A stretch of DNA of 64,000 nt from Bugula neritina (GCA_964035545.1 OZ037767.1:4959680-5023679), one strand, 5' to 3'. Shown: positions 32,364 to 46,223, counted from the first letter of the stretch. Made by a program: numbers and translations. The notes: generated by a model not told the origin, from the letters alone.

Positions 32364-35300
32364 ATTAAAAAAATAACAATAAGCTTCTGTTGGGTAAATA
32401 AAGTTAAGCCTTTGCCTGCTGGCTGCTATATTAACTCAAATAAATTCAATAAATAAATTTAATAGAACCATTTTTGTACAAAACATTAAAAAATGTTATT
32501 TCTGCATTTTGAATTTGTCAATAATTTATAAAATTAGATTAGGAACCTAGTTCTTGGAATTGGTCTAGGTATAGTACCGGACTCGGGCCTCTCTTTTCAG
32601 GTAAGGTAGACATGCACTCTCATTATAACTAGACCATAACAAATATATTATACATGCAGAACATTACCAGGAGTGTACAAGTTACAACATCATTTTGCCC
32701 AGGCCTCATAGGTTATATCACCTATGCTTTCTGATGAGGTTTGTATATAAGTGTGACAACGCTTATTTTAGAAGAAATTTTTTCATAATTTAAAAATGTT
32801 TTGTAATTCAAGCATTCTGATTCCAAAGTTGTAGGTCGTGTTATTCAATAGGTATACCGTATACAATGCCAAAAATACATACACATGCAGGCAGTTAATA
32901 GGTAGCTGTTGTGTTGAATTTTTAAAGTTAGTGCCAAGAGTCAGGGCATGTAGGGTGGGCCATATAATTGGATGTGTCTCAAACAATGAATTGGAAGATT
33001 TATATTATAATAATATTGTTGTAACTTGTATTCCATTCAATGATCTCAAATCTATAGTGTTAATCCCAATCAGCATTAAAATAAAGATTGTAATTGGTTG
33101 CCGATGTGGTATCTTAGTCATCTGAACAAACGCGAATCCACTATTATCGCTTCTCTGATAAAAAAAACCCTGTTCAAAAAAACCAACCAAATCACAATTA
33201 CTATTAGTATTACTATTACTTATTACTATTAGTATTGGTATTATTTTAGTAATTACTTCAACAATTAAAATCGCAATATGAATATCAAATTCAATAAGGA
33301 ATAATGATGTGTTTAATCTCAATCACTTTAGCTGGACGTTATAATTCAAGTCACTTTGATAAATACTGATATCGCTCAACTCCTCTTGAAGTTACTTGGT
33401 TTTACTATTTTAATTAATAAATTTAGACCTTTACTTTTGGTTTTACTTTTAGTATTAACCATTTAAATTTAATTCTATTGTTTTAATCATTAATTAGAAG
33501 CAACTACTAAAACTAGGTCTAGTAATCGTGCCTTTAAAATACCTTGGAAGATAACAAACACTCAAGGGTGCTAAACTTCTACTTTTAGTTTTATGGCAGT
33601 TAACTGTTAAACTTAATGTGATGCTCATACTCATAGGAATGCTTCAATTTGATAGTGATACTGATAAGTGATAAGGCCTAAAGTGTGCAATATTTTTTGT
33701 CTGCAATTTAATGAGTGATCAATTATTATGTGTAAACTATCATGTGTAAATTATTATGTGTTTTGTTTGCTAATTTATTTTCTTTCTCAAACTTTCTGGA
33801 TCTATGCCATGCACAGTTTTTTTAAATCTATGAACTTGGATCTTTTTATTGTAATGTCTTGAATTTTTTGCACTTAGCATCTTGGAGCTTATATCTGTAT
33901 ATATTTATTTTATAATAATTTATAGCTGCCAGCAATATATAATTCATGAGTGCAGTAGCCATAACCAATGGCATTGTTTCAATATAAATTGTGCATCTAA
34001 CCACGCTAACCAAGTCAAGTTCTCTGGTAGACAAAAAGTCTCTAAGTCAAGTTGATGAATGACTTGCCTTGTACCTATTTAAAAAGATACATACAATCAA
34101 TAGAAGTTGAAACATAGTTACATACACTTAGCACGTAGATGAAAAGAATAAATTTTTAGTTTCCGGTCTAGCCCATTTAAAAAGATATATGTTTAATAAT
34201 TAAATTAAAAATAAGTTTGCTTTTAATTATTAATGGTCATTGAATTACAATATAATCATTAAGTATCTCTAATGACATTCAAATTTTGGTCAATTACTGA
34301 AATGCTCATCTAAATACTTGTTAGAAATGTCAGAAACTAGACTATGGAATTTGGTTCTTTGATTCATGAAAGATTTTGAGGGCTTGTATGGGTCAATCTT
34401 TATTGTCAAATCAATGATTTTACTGAACTGACTCAAGTGAAGGAATTTCCAGCACTCCCGCTAGCAAAGCTTTAAGTCAGCCATATTACTTGGACCTACC
34501 TCTGCCAGTAATTTTTCAGAATTGTTATAAATATGAAAGCTTAATCTGGAATCATAAGTATTATTAGAATAAAATTTGAAGTAATATTTCTGTGGCTTGC
34601 CAAGCAGGTGTAATAGAAAGTCTCAGTCACAATTGGAAATATAAAAAATAATAAGGTTACATAAAAATAATATTAGGCAAATGTCAAATTTACAAGCCAT
34701 TTAATCTATAAATATTGCTACCATTGATTTTAATCAAATGTAATTCTACACCACTATGCTATGCTAAGTTTCTGAGAACATTTGGAAAGAGTCTATGCAT
34801 TCTAGCTTTGATAATTATTTTGCCTCATTTCATGAAATTAATTTCTATTTGTATCTATCTGGTAGCGTAACTCACTTGAGAATTTTATGACTGTGTTTTG
34901 TAACATTTTCAGCAATCTACTATGTAGATGCAGCTAATTCATTGGGGAGCTCTTAAACCCATTTCCAGCAAGTCAGACAACATGTATGTTAGTTAGGGTC
35001 TTCGGCAATATGGTATATGATTTCATCTTGTTTTCTCGTGGGGTTTAGTATTCAAAATTCTTGAGCATCAATACCCGTAGTTTTGCTGCCTAAAATCAGG
35101 TCAACGAAATGTTGACATTAATGGCAGCAGTAATGCATGACTTAGGCCATAGTTATGTGTTTTGCATGGTATTGTTAATGTTTTTAACAATTGAACTCTT
35201 GTGTGCTGATTTCTTTCTCCTGGCATTTTCACTGGGTCCCCTGAGACAATGGTTATTGCCTCAGCCATCCCACTGAGCTTTCATGACGTTGTAGATTCAA

Positions 35301-35901
35301 ATTCCTGCTCTCTGAATGTGTGGTTAATGGAAGATCATTTCCTTTCTACACATGCTACTTGGGTATCTCTAGTTGAAGGTATCTTATCTATTTCAGTGCC
35401 AACAGGATTTAGTTTCTCTACTTGCTGTCTAATACATTTCTATTATTCAGTTGCATTTTTAGATACATAAATTGAAGTTGTTGCCAAAAACCAAGTTGAG
35501 CAAATTTTACCTTCGAAATGTTCTGTGGTATCACTATAATGATAAACTTTATTTTACCCACCTTCTGACATTTAGATGCCTCATAGATTGCTCTTCTAGT
35601 ACCCATTCTTCTGTTTAAATCAAACATCTTCATATGTTTCAATTTGTTTTTACTTGAAAACCATAAATATATTGTGTAAGCTTTCATAATTTGTTTTAAC
35701 CATAAATTTAAAAATACGAAAAATTTTGCAGATTAGAATAAATTTATACATTTTCAAGTAATGAAAGTGCTTTCACCATGTTTATTTCCTAAAGTTTGAG
35801 CACAATGTGTTTTGTTTGTCAAATTTGCAGGCTATAAAATCTATACATATGTAGTTTTGTTCAATGATTAATTCTAATGGAATTTTTAATAAATGTTTTA
35901 G
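32364..35901. other. Gene-poor AT-rich stretch
   Basis: About 3.5 kb between the calcineurin B poly(A) site and the next recognised exon. I see no convincing coding exon. Part of it, 33420-33660, is repeat-like and resembles 27205-27430. The short first exon of the profilin-like gene probably lies somewhere here. A pyrimidine tract CTCTTTTCAG directly followed by GTAAGG occurs at 32591-32606. Confidence 0.55.
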
Positions 35902-36706
35902 ACTATTTGATCAAGAAATCATCTGACATCGACACTGTGTTACTGTTCTCTTTACACGGTGATCTTATTCACTCTTTTGGCTGCAGCTTTAATATCTCAC
36001 AGGTATCAATATTCTGTATCTCCAAAACTCTTTTCCAACTTGTGAATATCCACTGATTGAGATTTCCTTCAACTTGTTAGGTCAGGTTTTTGATGTTAGG
36101 AATGATTCTATGATTAATAGCTATGAGCCTTAAATAGTTTCTTTGGCAATAAAAAATATCACATCAAGTTTTATAGGTGTTTCTCTTCTATTTTTGTGTA
36201 GGAAGAATTCGGACAGGTAAAAGCTTTGCTGACTACAAACACAACGGAAAGTCAATTTGTCTGGCAGCATACTAAATACACAGTAGTCAACAGAGCTAGC
36301 TGTTCAAAGTGAGTTTTCATTAATGGCTGAAATATTGGTATCTAGTTTTCATAGATCAAATAACCAAAGAGTGAGTACATGGGCACTTTAGAGGCCCATT
36401 AACTGCATCTGTACATCTTTAGTTTGGTTTATTTCTAAAGATTTTTGTTGCAATGGAAATGGCTTGTCATTTCAGCGGCTTTTATATATTTGCTAAAATT
36501 GTAAATAATGTCTTCCAACCCCATTATGCAGCATCACTGGAAAAGATTGTAAAGTGTGTCTCAATTCTACAGGATTGCTTATTACCTCCTACCCGCATGC
36601 CTAACAAATCATCTCTTTCTAATTAAACTATCTCTAGATTCTGCACTTACTGATCTGTGTATTCAGTTTGCTCTGTCTGCTGTAGTTTGTACGCCACGAG
36701 TCATAG
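35902..36706 (+). CDS. Profilin-like small protein, 5' exon missing
   Basis: Four exons join in frame: 35902-36002, 36203-36308 (the first base may be 36202), 36476-36548, 36686-36706, ending at a TAG. They give about 100 residues. The pattern resembles profilin-4: an opening helix YLIKKSSDIDT, a strand VLLFSLHGDLIHSFG, SFNISQEEFGQVKALL (profilins have a helix starting after a Ser/Thr-Pro-like turn here), a hairpin KYTVVNRA, a strand GFYIFAKIV, and a last helix AASLEKIFVRHES. Profilin binds actin monomers, but I cannot see well-kept actin or polyproline sites, and identity is low. The first exon, expected to add about ten residues and end in codon phase 1, was not found. A roadblock or longin-type fold is an alternative reading. 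Confidence 0.45.
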
Positions 36707-36845
36707 GAGGCAGTCTGGTGTCTCTGTCCATCTACTAGATCAGGCCATTCTCTGCTGTATTCACAACAAGAAGGTTGTACCCTCTGGCTTCTGTGAAACT
36801 GCCTTTCGGTTTGCTAGCTTACTTTCCTCACCGTGACAGACAAAA

Positions 36846-37408
36846 ATGAGCTCTTCGTCTCAGGGCAACGTGGTAAGTTTTCCAGCATGTACTGTCTGCC
36901 AGATATTCAGGAGTGCGCTAGTATCTATGCATGTGCATGACCATGTTATTTGTTTTACCGGTAAAACTCAATTGTTCAGCAGAAATATTTTGTAAGGAGT
37001 GTATTTTGTGTCATGTTGAAGTTTTGTAACATCATCAACTAAGTACTTAAGATAAAACTGTGCCAAGCAGTCTTTCTACCATTACTGATGGTTTATTAAA
37101 CACATTTGTTCCCTACATCAATTTAGACTATCTCTAAGTTTGCATATACTTATTCTAGAATCATATTATCATTAGCATCTTCACCTTGACCTTCACCATT
37201 TGTCTTACTCCAGGTAGATGATAATGACCTTGACCCGGTAGAGTCTAGCTTACAGCGGATTCGCTGTTTAGAGAAGCACTGGGCGGTACAAGAGTGCTAT
37301 GCTGATCATAAAGATTGGCGAAAATGTCAAACTGAAGTTAAAGACTTTAAAGACTGTGTTAGCAAGTCTAAAAAAGTTGATTCGCCTAATTCTTCTGCGA
37401 AACACTGA
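36846..37408 (+). CDS. COA4: COA4-like twin CX9C protein
   Basis: Small intermembrane-space protein of mitochondria needed for cytochrome c oxidase assembly. Two exons, 36846-36872 and 37214-37408, encode 73 residues. The CHCH domain has two CX9C motifs, C27/C37 and C47/C57, oxidised by the MIA40 pathway in this family. The core HWAVQECYADHKDWRKCQ and FKDC matches human COA4 (HFAVQECMAQHQDWRQCQ, FKDC) closely and differs from other CHCH proteins. The acidic leader DDNDLDP also fits. The ATG follows AAAA and is the first in the exon. A poly(A) signal AATAAA lies at 37599-37604. Confidence 0.92.
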
Positions 37409-37604
37409 CAGTGTGTTTTTTCCGGAGGTGAACTTGTGTGTTCTGGTAGTTGTATAATCTAGCTCAATTTGAAAATGTGTAGTGTGAAGTTTGAAATCAT
37501 GTTAAAAGATGTGATGGCATTTAAACACAACTATGCAATGCTAATTTTGGTGATCAATAACCTTCACAGTGATCAATAGGCAGCAATTGGTTGAATTCAA
37601 TAAA

Positions 37605-38483
37605 TGTCTTTCCACAATTGGTAAGCCTCACTGTTTCCAGTACTTATTGATGATATTGAATAAGTTTGTAATAGAATTGGTTATTGTGGTTTCTATGGTT
37701 ACTATTGTGAACTGTGTCTAACTCAAGCTAAATTTGTTTTACTGTTTGCTGTGCTATAAATATTACAAGCAAAAGTTTCATGTTTCTATTTTAAAATATG
37801 CATATCTCTATATTAAAATAAATTTGTTTGTTTATTGAGAAAAAACTGTCCCATTTATTCTTATTTAATTCTCTCATACCAAATGAAAACTTATGTGAAG
37901 CCTTTCTCCATAACACCAGTCTTTAAGTTCACTTTAACTGTCATTTCTGAGCTCAAAACCAACATGCAAGCATTAGTCTCACAATAGACACACAAGTGCT
38001 GTTATGTAATCCCAATATGAGACCACAAGCGTTACAAGCAGCAAAAAGTATAAAATCTATTCGTTATGCGACTCCTTTAACCACAGTATTTAAGCATTTT
38101 AATTTTGAAAAATGAACCTGATTTTGCATTTTTTTCGGAGAAAGTAATATAATTATGGCTTGCAATAAACAATTGGATGAAATAAATTAACCTATAAAAT
38201 TGTCTCAATTGCATGTAACATCTCAAATGCTAGAAACTTAAATTCCTCATATCCGTTAGTTTATATTTTTGGCTAATAAAACAAATAAATATGCTAAAAT
38301 TATCTATTTTCTTGGTCTACCTTAATATGAGCATCTAAGGTAAAGTTTCAGAGAACGTTTTCAAGTATCACATGATGTGCTAATGCAGATTTCCAATCTG
38401 ACGTATAGTGATCAATATGTAGTTGTTGTTTAATAATGCAGTTATATAACATGCTGTAAGCTCACTCTAAATAGACCTCAGGG
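37605..38483. other. Intergenic, COA4 to opsin
   Basis: AT-rich, no exon or repeat recognised on either strand apart from the core promoter of the opsin at its end. Confidence 0.5.
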
Positions 38484-38528
38484 TATATAAAAAGGTATAT
38501 AAGGGCTTGAAAACGCAAACCTCTCTCA
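38484..38528 (+). promoter_or_regulatory. Tandem TATA boxes of the opsin gene
   Basis: TATATAAAA at 38484-38492 and TATATAAG at 38496-38503. The second stands about 30 bases before a TCACATT start-site-like word at 38526-38532, giving a 5' untranslated region of about 30 bases before the ATG at 38556. Confidence 0.6.
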
Positions 38529-38555
38529 CATTCCATGTATTATAGTCGCCGAGAG

Positions 38556-41500
38556 ATGGCCTCCGTAATAAACGTGACCAGATATAATGTGGCTAATTCA
38601 GATAATGTGACCAACTTTCCATTGAATTTACAAGATTATTTGACAGACTATATATTGGGTAAGTAAACATTAATATTATCTTAATTGTGGTAATATATTT
38701 GAAAAGTCTGGGGGTGGAAGTAAAGTGTTGAATTTTTGTGAATTATTTGGGTTCATCATAGAGTAGATACGGTAACTCTCTTATTATGATGCACTGAGAG
38801 CATCATATATTACATACACACAGCTTTACCATAGCATTCATTGCATTTTCTCATGATCTTGTATGCTAATGAAGCTGATCACTGCCAGTTCTCTTCATAG
38901 ATTACATATAATTACAATATACTCTTGTTACTCCCATGCTATGAGATATTTTATAGTTCAGTTAAGTGTCAATAAAAATATTGATGGGGTTAATAATATC
39001 AGCTAAAGTTGCTGAGAAGTTACATGCTGTATCAACCTTTCATGTTGAGAGTAAAAAGAGGCACTCTAAACGGTCAGCTAAGTTTCAACAGTAAACAATC
39101 ACTACATTTTTGTGGCCAGGAATACCATAAGCTCAAACTGACTTACTATATCATTATTAGTTAGTATCTAGGATATTGGTTAGCTTAGATAAATATTTGA
39201 ATTTAGAACTTTGTTAAAAGTTAGTGATAGCAGCAAACTAACTGTATTTGTTTTATAAATATATTCGCTCATTATAGTGCATTAAAACTTATAGAATCTG
39301 TAACTCATTGATGGGCAGTGGCCATGCTATTTGTATATAAGATAAGAGAAGACTAGCCAACAATCAACAATTTCAATTAGCTCAAAGTTAAAAAAGGCCA
39401 TGTTTTTGATTTCAAATAATAATAACTTATTAATAACTTATTAAATTGGTAACTTAAAATGTGTTGTGTGTCTGAAAATTAAAAGCTTAAAGTTTCTAAA
39501 TTCTGTCATTCAACTTCAAACATACTTTTGAATGAACAATTAGGCTTCAAAACTTCACTTTCAAAACTTATATTCTGGTCTTTGAAAAGAATTCTTATGT
39601 AATTCTGCATCAGTTCCTTAAAATATATATATTAACAATACATTGAAACTTTCCATATGGAGGCTATTTTAAACAACTGCATACCTACACTATACAGTGT
39701 TTAAGACACGATATTTACATGGTTGTCAGCATACTCCTTGTGTTCCAGGACTTCTGCTCTTATGTCTGATGCCCCTGGGGGTGGCAGCTAATGCTACTAC
39801 TATATACCTCTTCACCTCAAAAAGCAGGCGACACCTTCACACCAGGACTACATTTCTTCTGCGTAGCTTAGCTCTGAGTGATGGAGTTATGGCCCTTGTA
39901 GGCAGCAGTATGTTCAGTATTAGCTGTCTAAACCATGCATGGATATTTGGTAACGTAGGTGCGTTTTTAATTTACTTGAAACATAATATTATTATAGCCC
40001 ATGAGCTCAATATAAATATTTGATGTGTGACTTTAAAAATAGAAATATAGATTTCAGAGGCACATTGTCGGTCAGGGAATGAAATTGGTATTGATGATAA
40101 CCACTAGGACACAGTGCCCTATAGAATATTCTAGAAACTAGGTGTAAGTGCTCCCATGGGTATTTCATTTTCAATTATTGCATTAAAATTGTATCATGGA
40201 AACTCAAAATTATTTCTCTTGCAAGTAGTTTTTATAGAGCTGCAAGGTTTTTTGTCAATACAATTCATCTCATTAAACCAGTAAACTTATATAAGTATTG
40301 TAAAAGGAGTTGAATGCAATAACTATGTAGATGGAATCTGTTGAAATATAATATGTAAATGAAGAGTTTGGTATCAGAAAATTCTAAATGATTTGTAACT
40401 TTGCTTTTTATTTAAAAAGAAAAAACAACTTATTCGCTATAGTCAACTTAGAGTAGACATTGCATATTATATCAATTACAAACCTAAGTTCTGATATAGC
40501 TCAGAAGGTTGTTTAGCAATAAAAGATAGACTAATATATTGACTTCTCAGATCCTATTTTGAGGTTCTATCTATGGCAGTGTCAAGTTTAATTTTAGTCT
40601 AAAATAGCAAGGTTACCTGCCACAGGTGCAGTAGCATAGTGCATTTGATAAACTTATTATTACAAAATCATTCTGAATTTCACAAAAAGATTTTGTGCAT
40701 GACTGATTACTCACAATAGAATTGATTGTTTTTCAGTCCCTGTAGAACCCAATTTATTAATTTTTTATTACAGACAAAAATTGTTATGTAAGTAAATCTG
40801 CATATATTTTTTCAAATTTACTGCTTGAGGCTTCAAAAATAAAATAGTTGAACTATAATTGAAAACTGAAATGAATATTTTATGCTTGTAACTGCATACA
40901 CAATTAAATATAAACATTTAGTCCTCTAGGACACTGCAGAGACTGGTTATTAGGAGACTGCAGAGACTGGTTGCAGTCTCATGGTCTGCGTACACTGTTA
41001 CAGGCTGCAAGTTCCATGGCATGATAATGTTCTGGTGTGGGGTGACCTCAATAGCCCACCTCTGCGTTATATCCATAGAACGCTGTGTGACCATGAGCAA
41101 CCCAATGTGGTCGGTCGCAAACCGAGGAAAAATACCTCTATATGTTGGAGCTATGGTCATCTTCTGCTGGGCTTTTGGGCTATTCTGGGCAGTTCTTCCT
41201 CTAGTAGGTAAGACAACTACCATCTTGGCAGGAAATGGTATATAGATTTGAAGTGTTTGAATGTCCTGACACTGCATTGCAGTGCTTCAAGCCATTGATT
41301 AGGCCTAGGAACGTTAAATTCATTATTTATACTCACTGCAAGCATAAAGGAATTATTATTTAATTGTTAATTAAAGATGAAAATGAGTGCCATTAATTGT
41401 ATCTAAACATAAAAAATTTAACTTTGACAGCTAAAATATTTTTTATTAAGTGGCTTGTCAATATTGAAATTTAATTTTTGAAGTAATTTATATTGATTTA

Positions 41501-43682
41501 GGGATTGCATACAATGTGCATTTAGCTGTTACGTAGTTTATCACAATATATATGCAGCTCTATACATATAATAACGAATGTATTTAGTTATTTCAAGCAA
41601 TACAACATGCAGTACATTTATTTAATGTTACCTCATACTTGTATGTTATATGCAGGTAAATTAGTGGCGGTTATCTTAAACACCAACTTGTAGTTGGTCC
41701 ATGATTTGTAGCAAATTTTAATATTATATTTAAAGGATTGCTCTATCTTGTCTAATAAATGGCCATTTAGGTCAAACACACATAATATTGTGTTTTTCTA
41801 AGCATGCATTGACAAAAAGCATTTGACCAAAGGTAGAAAAAGTTAGTTGAAGTTGAGGGTGTAGATTGGTAACAGTCAAAACGCCGATTTTGAAATGAGC
41901 TGGGAACTGTGACGTAACAGCGCCAGCATTCCTGCTGGTCACGTGACTATACAAATGAATAACTATAGAAATATGACTGTGAGATGTGATCTTTCAGCTC
42001 GTAATTTGTATATTTATAGAAGTGCAAATGTGAATTATCTCAATCTATAGTTTTTTGACATGTTAAATAACATGTATGTGATAACATTAGGCCATATTTT
42101 GCTTGTAAACATAGAAAAAAGCATTGCAAAAACATGCATTCTTTAGGATGAATGCCTGCGATCGATCTAAACTAGGTCAGATTGTGCAATATTACGGGCG
42201 CACCAAAGCTGACCTATATAGCGCACTGTAACTGCTTGAGCGTTATTGGTTGATGTTGCGCTCAGCAACCTTGAATACTAGCGTTATAGTTAGCACGTGC
42301 AGCATAGTTACTGGCGTTCACACGTCACGTATTAGGCTATTCTTTTTCATGGCTGAAAATTTTACCTCCCTCAAAATTGGAATTTTGAAAAGCTGTTTTC
42401 TAGGCATATATCCCTTTGCAAAGTCACAATTGTTTGCATACACATTAGATTATAGTTCATAATTATAATGTGATTGTAATAAACTAAGATAGAGTAATCT
42501 TTTAATATTATTATTATATTGTATATAGAAGAGATTATTTATACCATATAGTGATAAAAGTCTTATATAAATATAGGCTTATAAAATATTTGAAGAATAA
42601 AAAACATCCTTATTACATAAATTTCACTCTAAGAATATCTGAAATGGCCTCAGGCAATTAATTAACCGTCCTAAAACACTGTAGTTAAAAATTTAATATA
42701 TCGCTGACAATTTATCTTTTTTACAATAGCTACGGCATAGTGATAGCCTGCTTACTAATTTCTTTCTATATACCCTGACCACATGTGTTACATACCAGTA
42801 ATAATTTTACTATATTAACAATATTGAATACAAGTTTGTCTTTGTTCAGGAGTCCAGAGTTACAGTCTTGAGGGGCGTGTGTCTTGCTCCCTCAACTGGT
42901 CCAACAGAGATGTCAACTACATAGCCTACAACACGGCTATATTCATCTTCGTGTTCTTCATTCCTGTGGTTATCATCATATGTGGCAACTTGACTATGTA
43001 CAGAGTGGTAATTATACTTTTTGAGATATACCTGTGCAACTTGTAGTTAGAACTCGCACTGTATATAGTATAGTATGAATGGAATAACACCCCACCCGTA
43101 AGTTTACACTCTTGCAGGGCCAACTGGCTTAGCCGTTATAACACCACCAGGTGAATCCTGATAAGGAGGCTGCATGGTGAGGCACATGCAATTTCTAATA
43201 CGGCTAAACTATCTTAGACGTTACTTTAGCATTGTCCTGCACTGGCCATTGAATAGCATCAAATCCTAATTTCACACATATCACTTTAACAAATCCTCCA
43301 AACCAATTTGCCGGTGTTATTTCTAGAAGCCACCAGGAAGACCAATGCTAATACCGCTTGTTGGCTAGTTGAATTGTATTTAGAGTTTTTGTCAAATGAT
43401 TTATTGCTGATATTTTTACATAAACAAATCTGTAGATAAATTACCACCCACAGGCCATGACGATGGCCTGTGGGTTGTAATTTATGTACTTTATCTCGTT
43501 TTCTTGACAAACTGAGTAATTTGCAAGCTTGGTTTTGAATTAGTACTTTCTGAATTAAATGAGAAAATATTGCAAATTTTGTTTGTTTGTGTTTTACCAT
43601 TGCAATAACAAAATATTGAAACTAAATACAATTAACACACACACACACACACAAGCACACAAGCACACAAGCACACAAGCAC

Positions 43683-43748
<66 letters not shown>

Positions 43749-46223
43749 ACATCACATGCACACACACGCACACGCACGCATGCACACGCATGCACACGCA
43801 TGCACACGCACACATATAATATGTATATAATGTGTAGGTGAAGAAATCTCTTATGATGAATGGTAGTAATGCTATGCAGAAACAAAACCAGAAAACAGAG
43901 TCCCAGTTGACACGCACCATCATTCTCTCTACAAGTAAGATACTTTAAACATAAAGCTAACATTTGACTCACTCCGCACCTTTTTTATTAAAGGAGAAAT
44001 TTCGCTTTATCTGTTAGCAAACTCAATATACAGGGGTAGCTCATTAAGAATTCTAGATCTTCTGATAATTTTCAATTTTATTGATTTGTTTTATCATGTT
44101 TATATAAGAATAAAGCAGCCAGAAACCCATGAATGACACACATAGACTGGTTGTATAATATAATGCTGAAGTGTAGACTGTAGGAGCAGACTGAGTATAA
44201 TCAAAGCCGTGGCTGGTTGATGTGCTATTGTGTATATTTCATACTGCAGGGCTATTTCACTACGATGTAGTCTCATTAACTAATTACTTAGTTATTGTAA
44301 AGTTGTTCCATCAACAGACCAATATACTGAATATCATTTTATTTTGATGAGAGCTAAAGCTAAAGTTGGTTAATTGGGCTTACAAAATGCTGCTACACAA
44401 ACTCTAGTTTTAATGTTCTTGATTAGAGCAATGAATTCACCATCTCCATTTCATATATACTTCATCACACTGTAATTTGTAGTATTTTATTTAATGGCAT
44501 GGTCTCCGTATGCTTCTATTGCTATGTGGGCGTCTTTTGGCAACTCGAAGGCCATACCTCCGAACCTCATCACGTGGCTTGCCTTTCTGGCCAAAACATC
44601 TTTTGTGTTCAACCCGATAATATACATGAGCAATAATGAACAGTACAGGTTGGTGACTTACATGGAGCTTTTACATACTGAAATTAATCCTTATTGTCAA
44701 ATTGTTGTTGAAGCTTTTTACTATCTTCTCGAAAAGCATTATTTTAATTCAGAAATGTGACGTAATAGTGAATGCATGTACTAAGGTGGAAGAGGTGAAA
44801 TGCCAACCCATAAAAAGAGTAGACTAAATCATTTATTTATAGTTCTATAGTTGTCTACCTTTTTCTAAAGCATTCCCAAGAGAATTCCTTATTGCATGCA
44901 GGAAAACAAAAATATAGTAAAGGTGATTTATTTACTATTAATAGAACCTATAAATGTTTAACAAGTTGTCAACCACTGAGACAGTTTAGTTTTAAAGAAT
45001 ACACTCTATGAATAATAAATGGCATTCCTCTAAAGTATAAGGTTTTCAATATATTTAAAAGAGGCTATTGAGACATGAGAAGACCTCTTCACTTGCGCCA
45101 AGCTAATTTGACTTGCAACTTTTATACAATTATCTTATTTAATTGCCATAGCAATTCTTTAAGAATATAACTTAATGAGCCTGTGCCATATATGGTATTG
45201 CCATGATATTGCCATGAAATTACATTTATCCCTAACTAAATTATATCAACAGGAGAATAACAATATATTGCTCTAAATGGGTTCCTTGCAAGCTGAGATA
45301 ACCTTTACTTATAAAAACAGTTTGCAATGAAATGAGATTCTAAATATTTAGTCTTATCACAGCTCAAAGCTGTAATAAAACTTAGTTTAGAGCTTTATTT
45401 ATAATTTTATAAAAAAAATTCACTTCACAAAAGCTATGTATATCTTTAAAAAGGTTGATTATTATTAAAAAAGACTTTATATATACACTTTTAGTTAATA
45501 GTTTATATAGCAGTTGTCTGTCCAATAAGCTGTGATAAACTATACACTATACAGGGTAGCATTAGAACAATGATAAAATATGTATGTACTTTGTAGAAAA
45601 GAAATATGCAAACTGATACTGAAAAGAAACTGGCTGAACAAATGCTGGAAAGATCGACTTAGAAGGGCTTCTACATTAGGGTCTGGAACAGGTAGCTTAC
45701 TGTAGCATGTGGCTGCCTTCGTTACTTCCTGTATTTTCTGTGTTTACTGTTGTTACTATGGAGATCATCGGGTTTACTGTAACAATTGAAACATAGATTC
45801 AAGATGGGCAGCTTACTCTTTAAACAGCCCCCCTCTCCCTATCATTACAAAATCTACACAGCTTATTATTAGTCTGCCCAATTACAACAAATAATAACAT
45901 AAAAACTATAAAACACTTGATAAAATAAACTAATAGTAGCATGGCATTTTAGCAGTTGAAAGTTTCTCTATAACTTAGTATTGCCATCAACGACTATCTT
46001 GTATATTGTAGATAAAATGAACACAGCACAAGAAGATTTGCAATCACCAACTACATTGAAATGTAAAACAGCGGCCTATGAATACTCAGTAAGCCCACCG
46101 GATTCCTCCAATAATGTCGAAGTCAAACAAGAAACACTCTCCTTACTAAATCATGCAACACTAAGTCTGTCAGGGGTGCATAACTCTAAAAGTGCCGTGC
46201 TGTACACTAGTCAACAGCTGTAA
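38556..46223 (+). CDS. Opsin, retinal-binding class A GPCR
   Basis: Seven-helix light-sensing G-protein-coupled receptor. Exons 38556-38658, 39749-39958, 41004-41207, 42850-43007, 43838-43934, 44483-44648, 45597-45691, 46012-46223 encode 414 residues. The N-terminus has Asn-x-Thr glycosylation sites (NVT). Helix 2 has LALSDG. C106 and C185 are the conserved disulfide pair. The retinal Schiff-base lysine is K295, six residues before N301PIIY305, exactly as in rhodopsin. Helix 6 reads AWSPYA, the opsin CWTPYA region. Glu180 near C185 is a candidate counterion, while the vertebrate counterion position (three after C106) is His109. The helix 3 motif is ERC, not E/DRY. After NPIIY a Lys/Arg/Cys-rich tail and a Ser/Thr-rich end follow. 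I cannot place it firmly among the ciliary, xenopsin, cnidopsin or Go/peropsin groups. AATAAA follows only nine bases after the stop. Confidence 0.93.
43637..43816. repeat. (CA)n microsatellite
   Basis: CA dinucleotide run with CACACAAG and CACGCATG variants, in the opsin intron and ending about 25 bases before the exon at 43838. It produces false His/Thr-rich and Cys/Val-rich open frames on the two strands. Confidence 0.95.

Noticed and set aside
33005-35687. Scattered open frames of 60-105 codons
   Set aside because: No splice signals, motifs or family resemblance; the lengths are those expected by chance in AT-rich DNA.
43110-43180. Possible tRNA-like SINE head in the opsin intron
   Set aside because: GGCTTAGCCG resembles an A box, but there is no convincing B box or shared SINE core.
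43559-43972. His/Thr-rich and Cys/Val-rich open frames
   Set aside because: Translations of the (CA)n microsatellite in the opsin intron.
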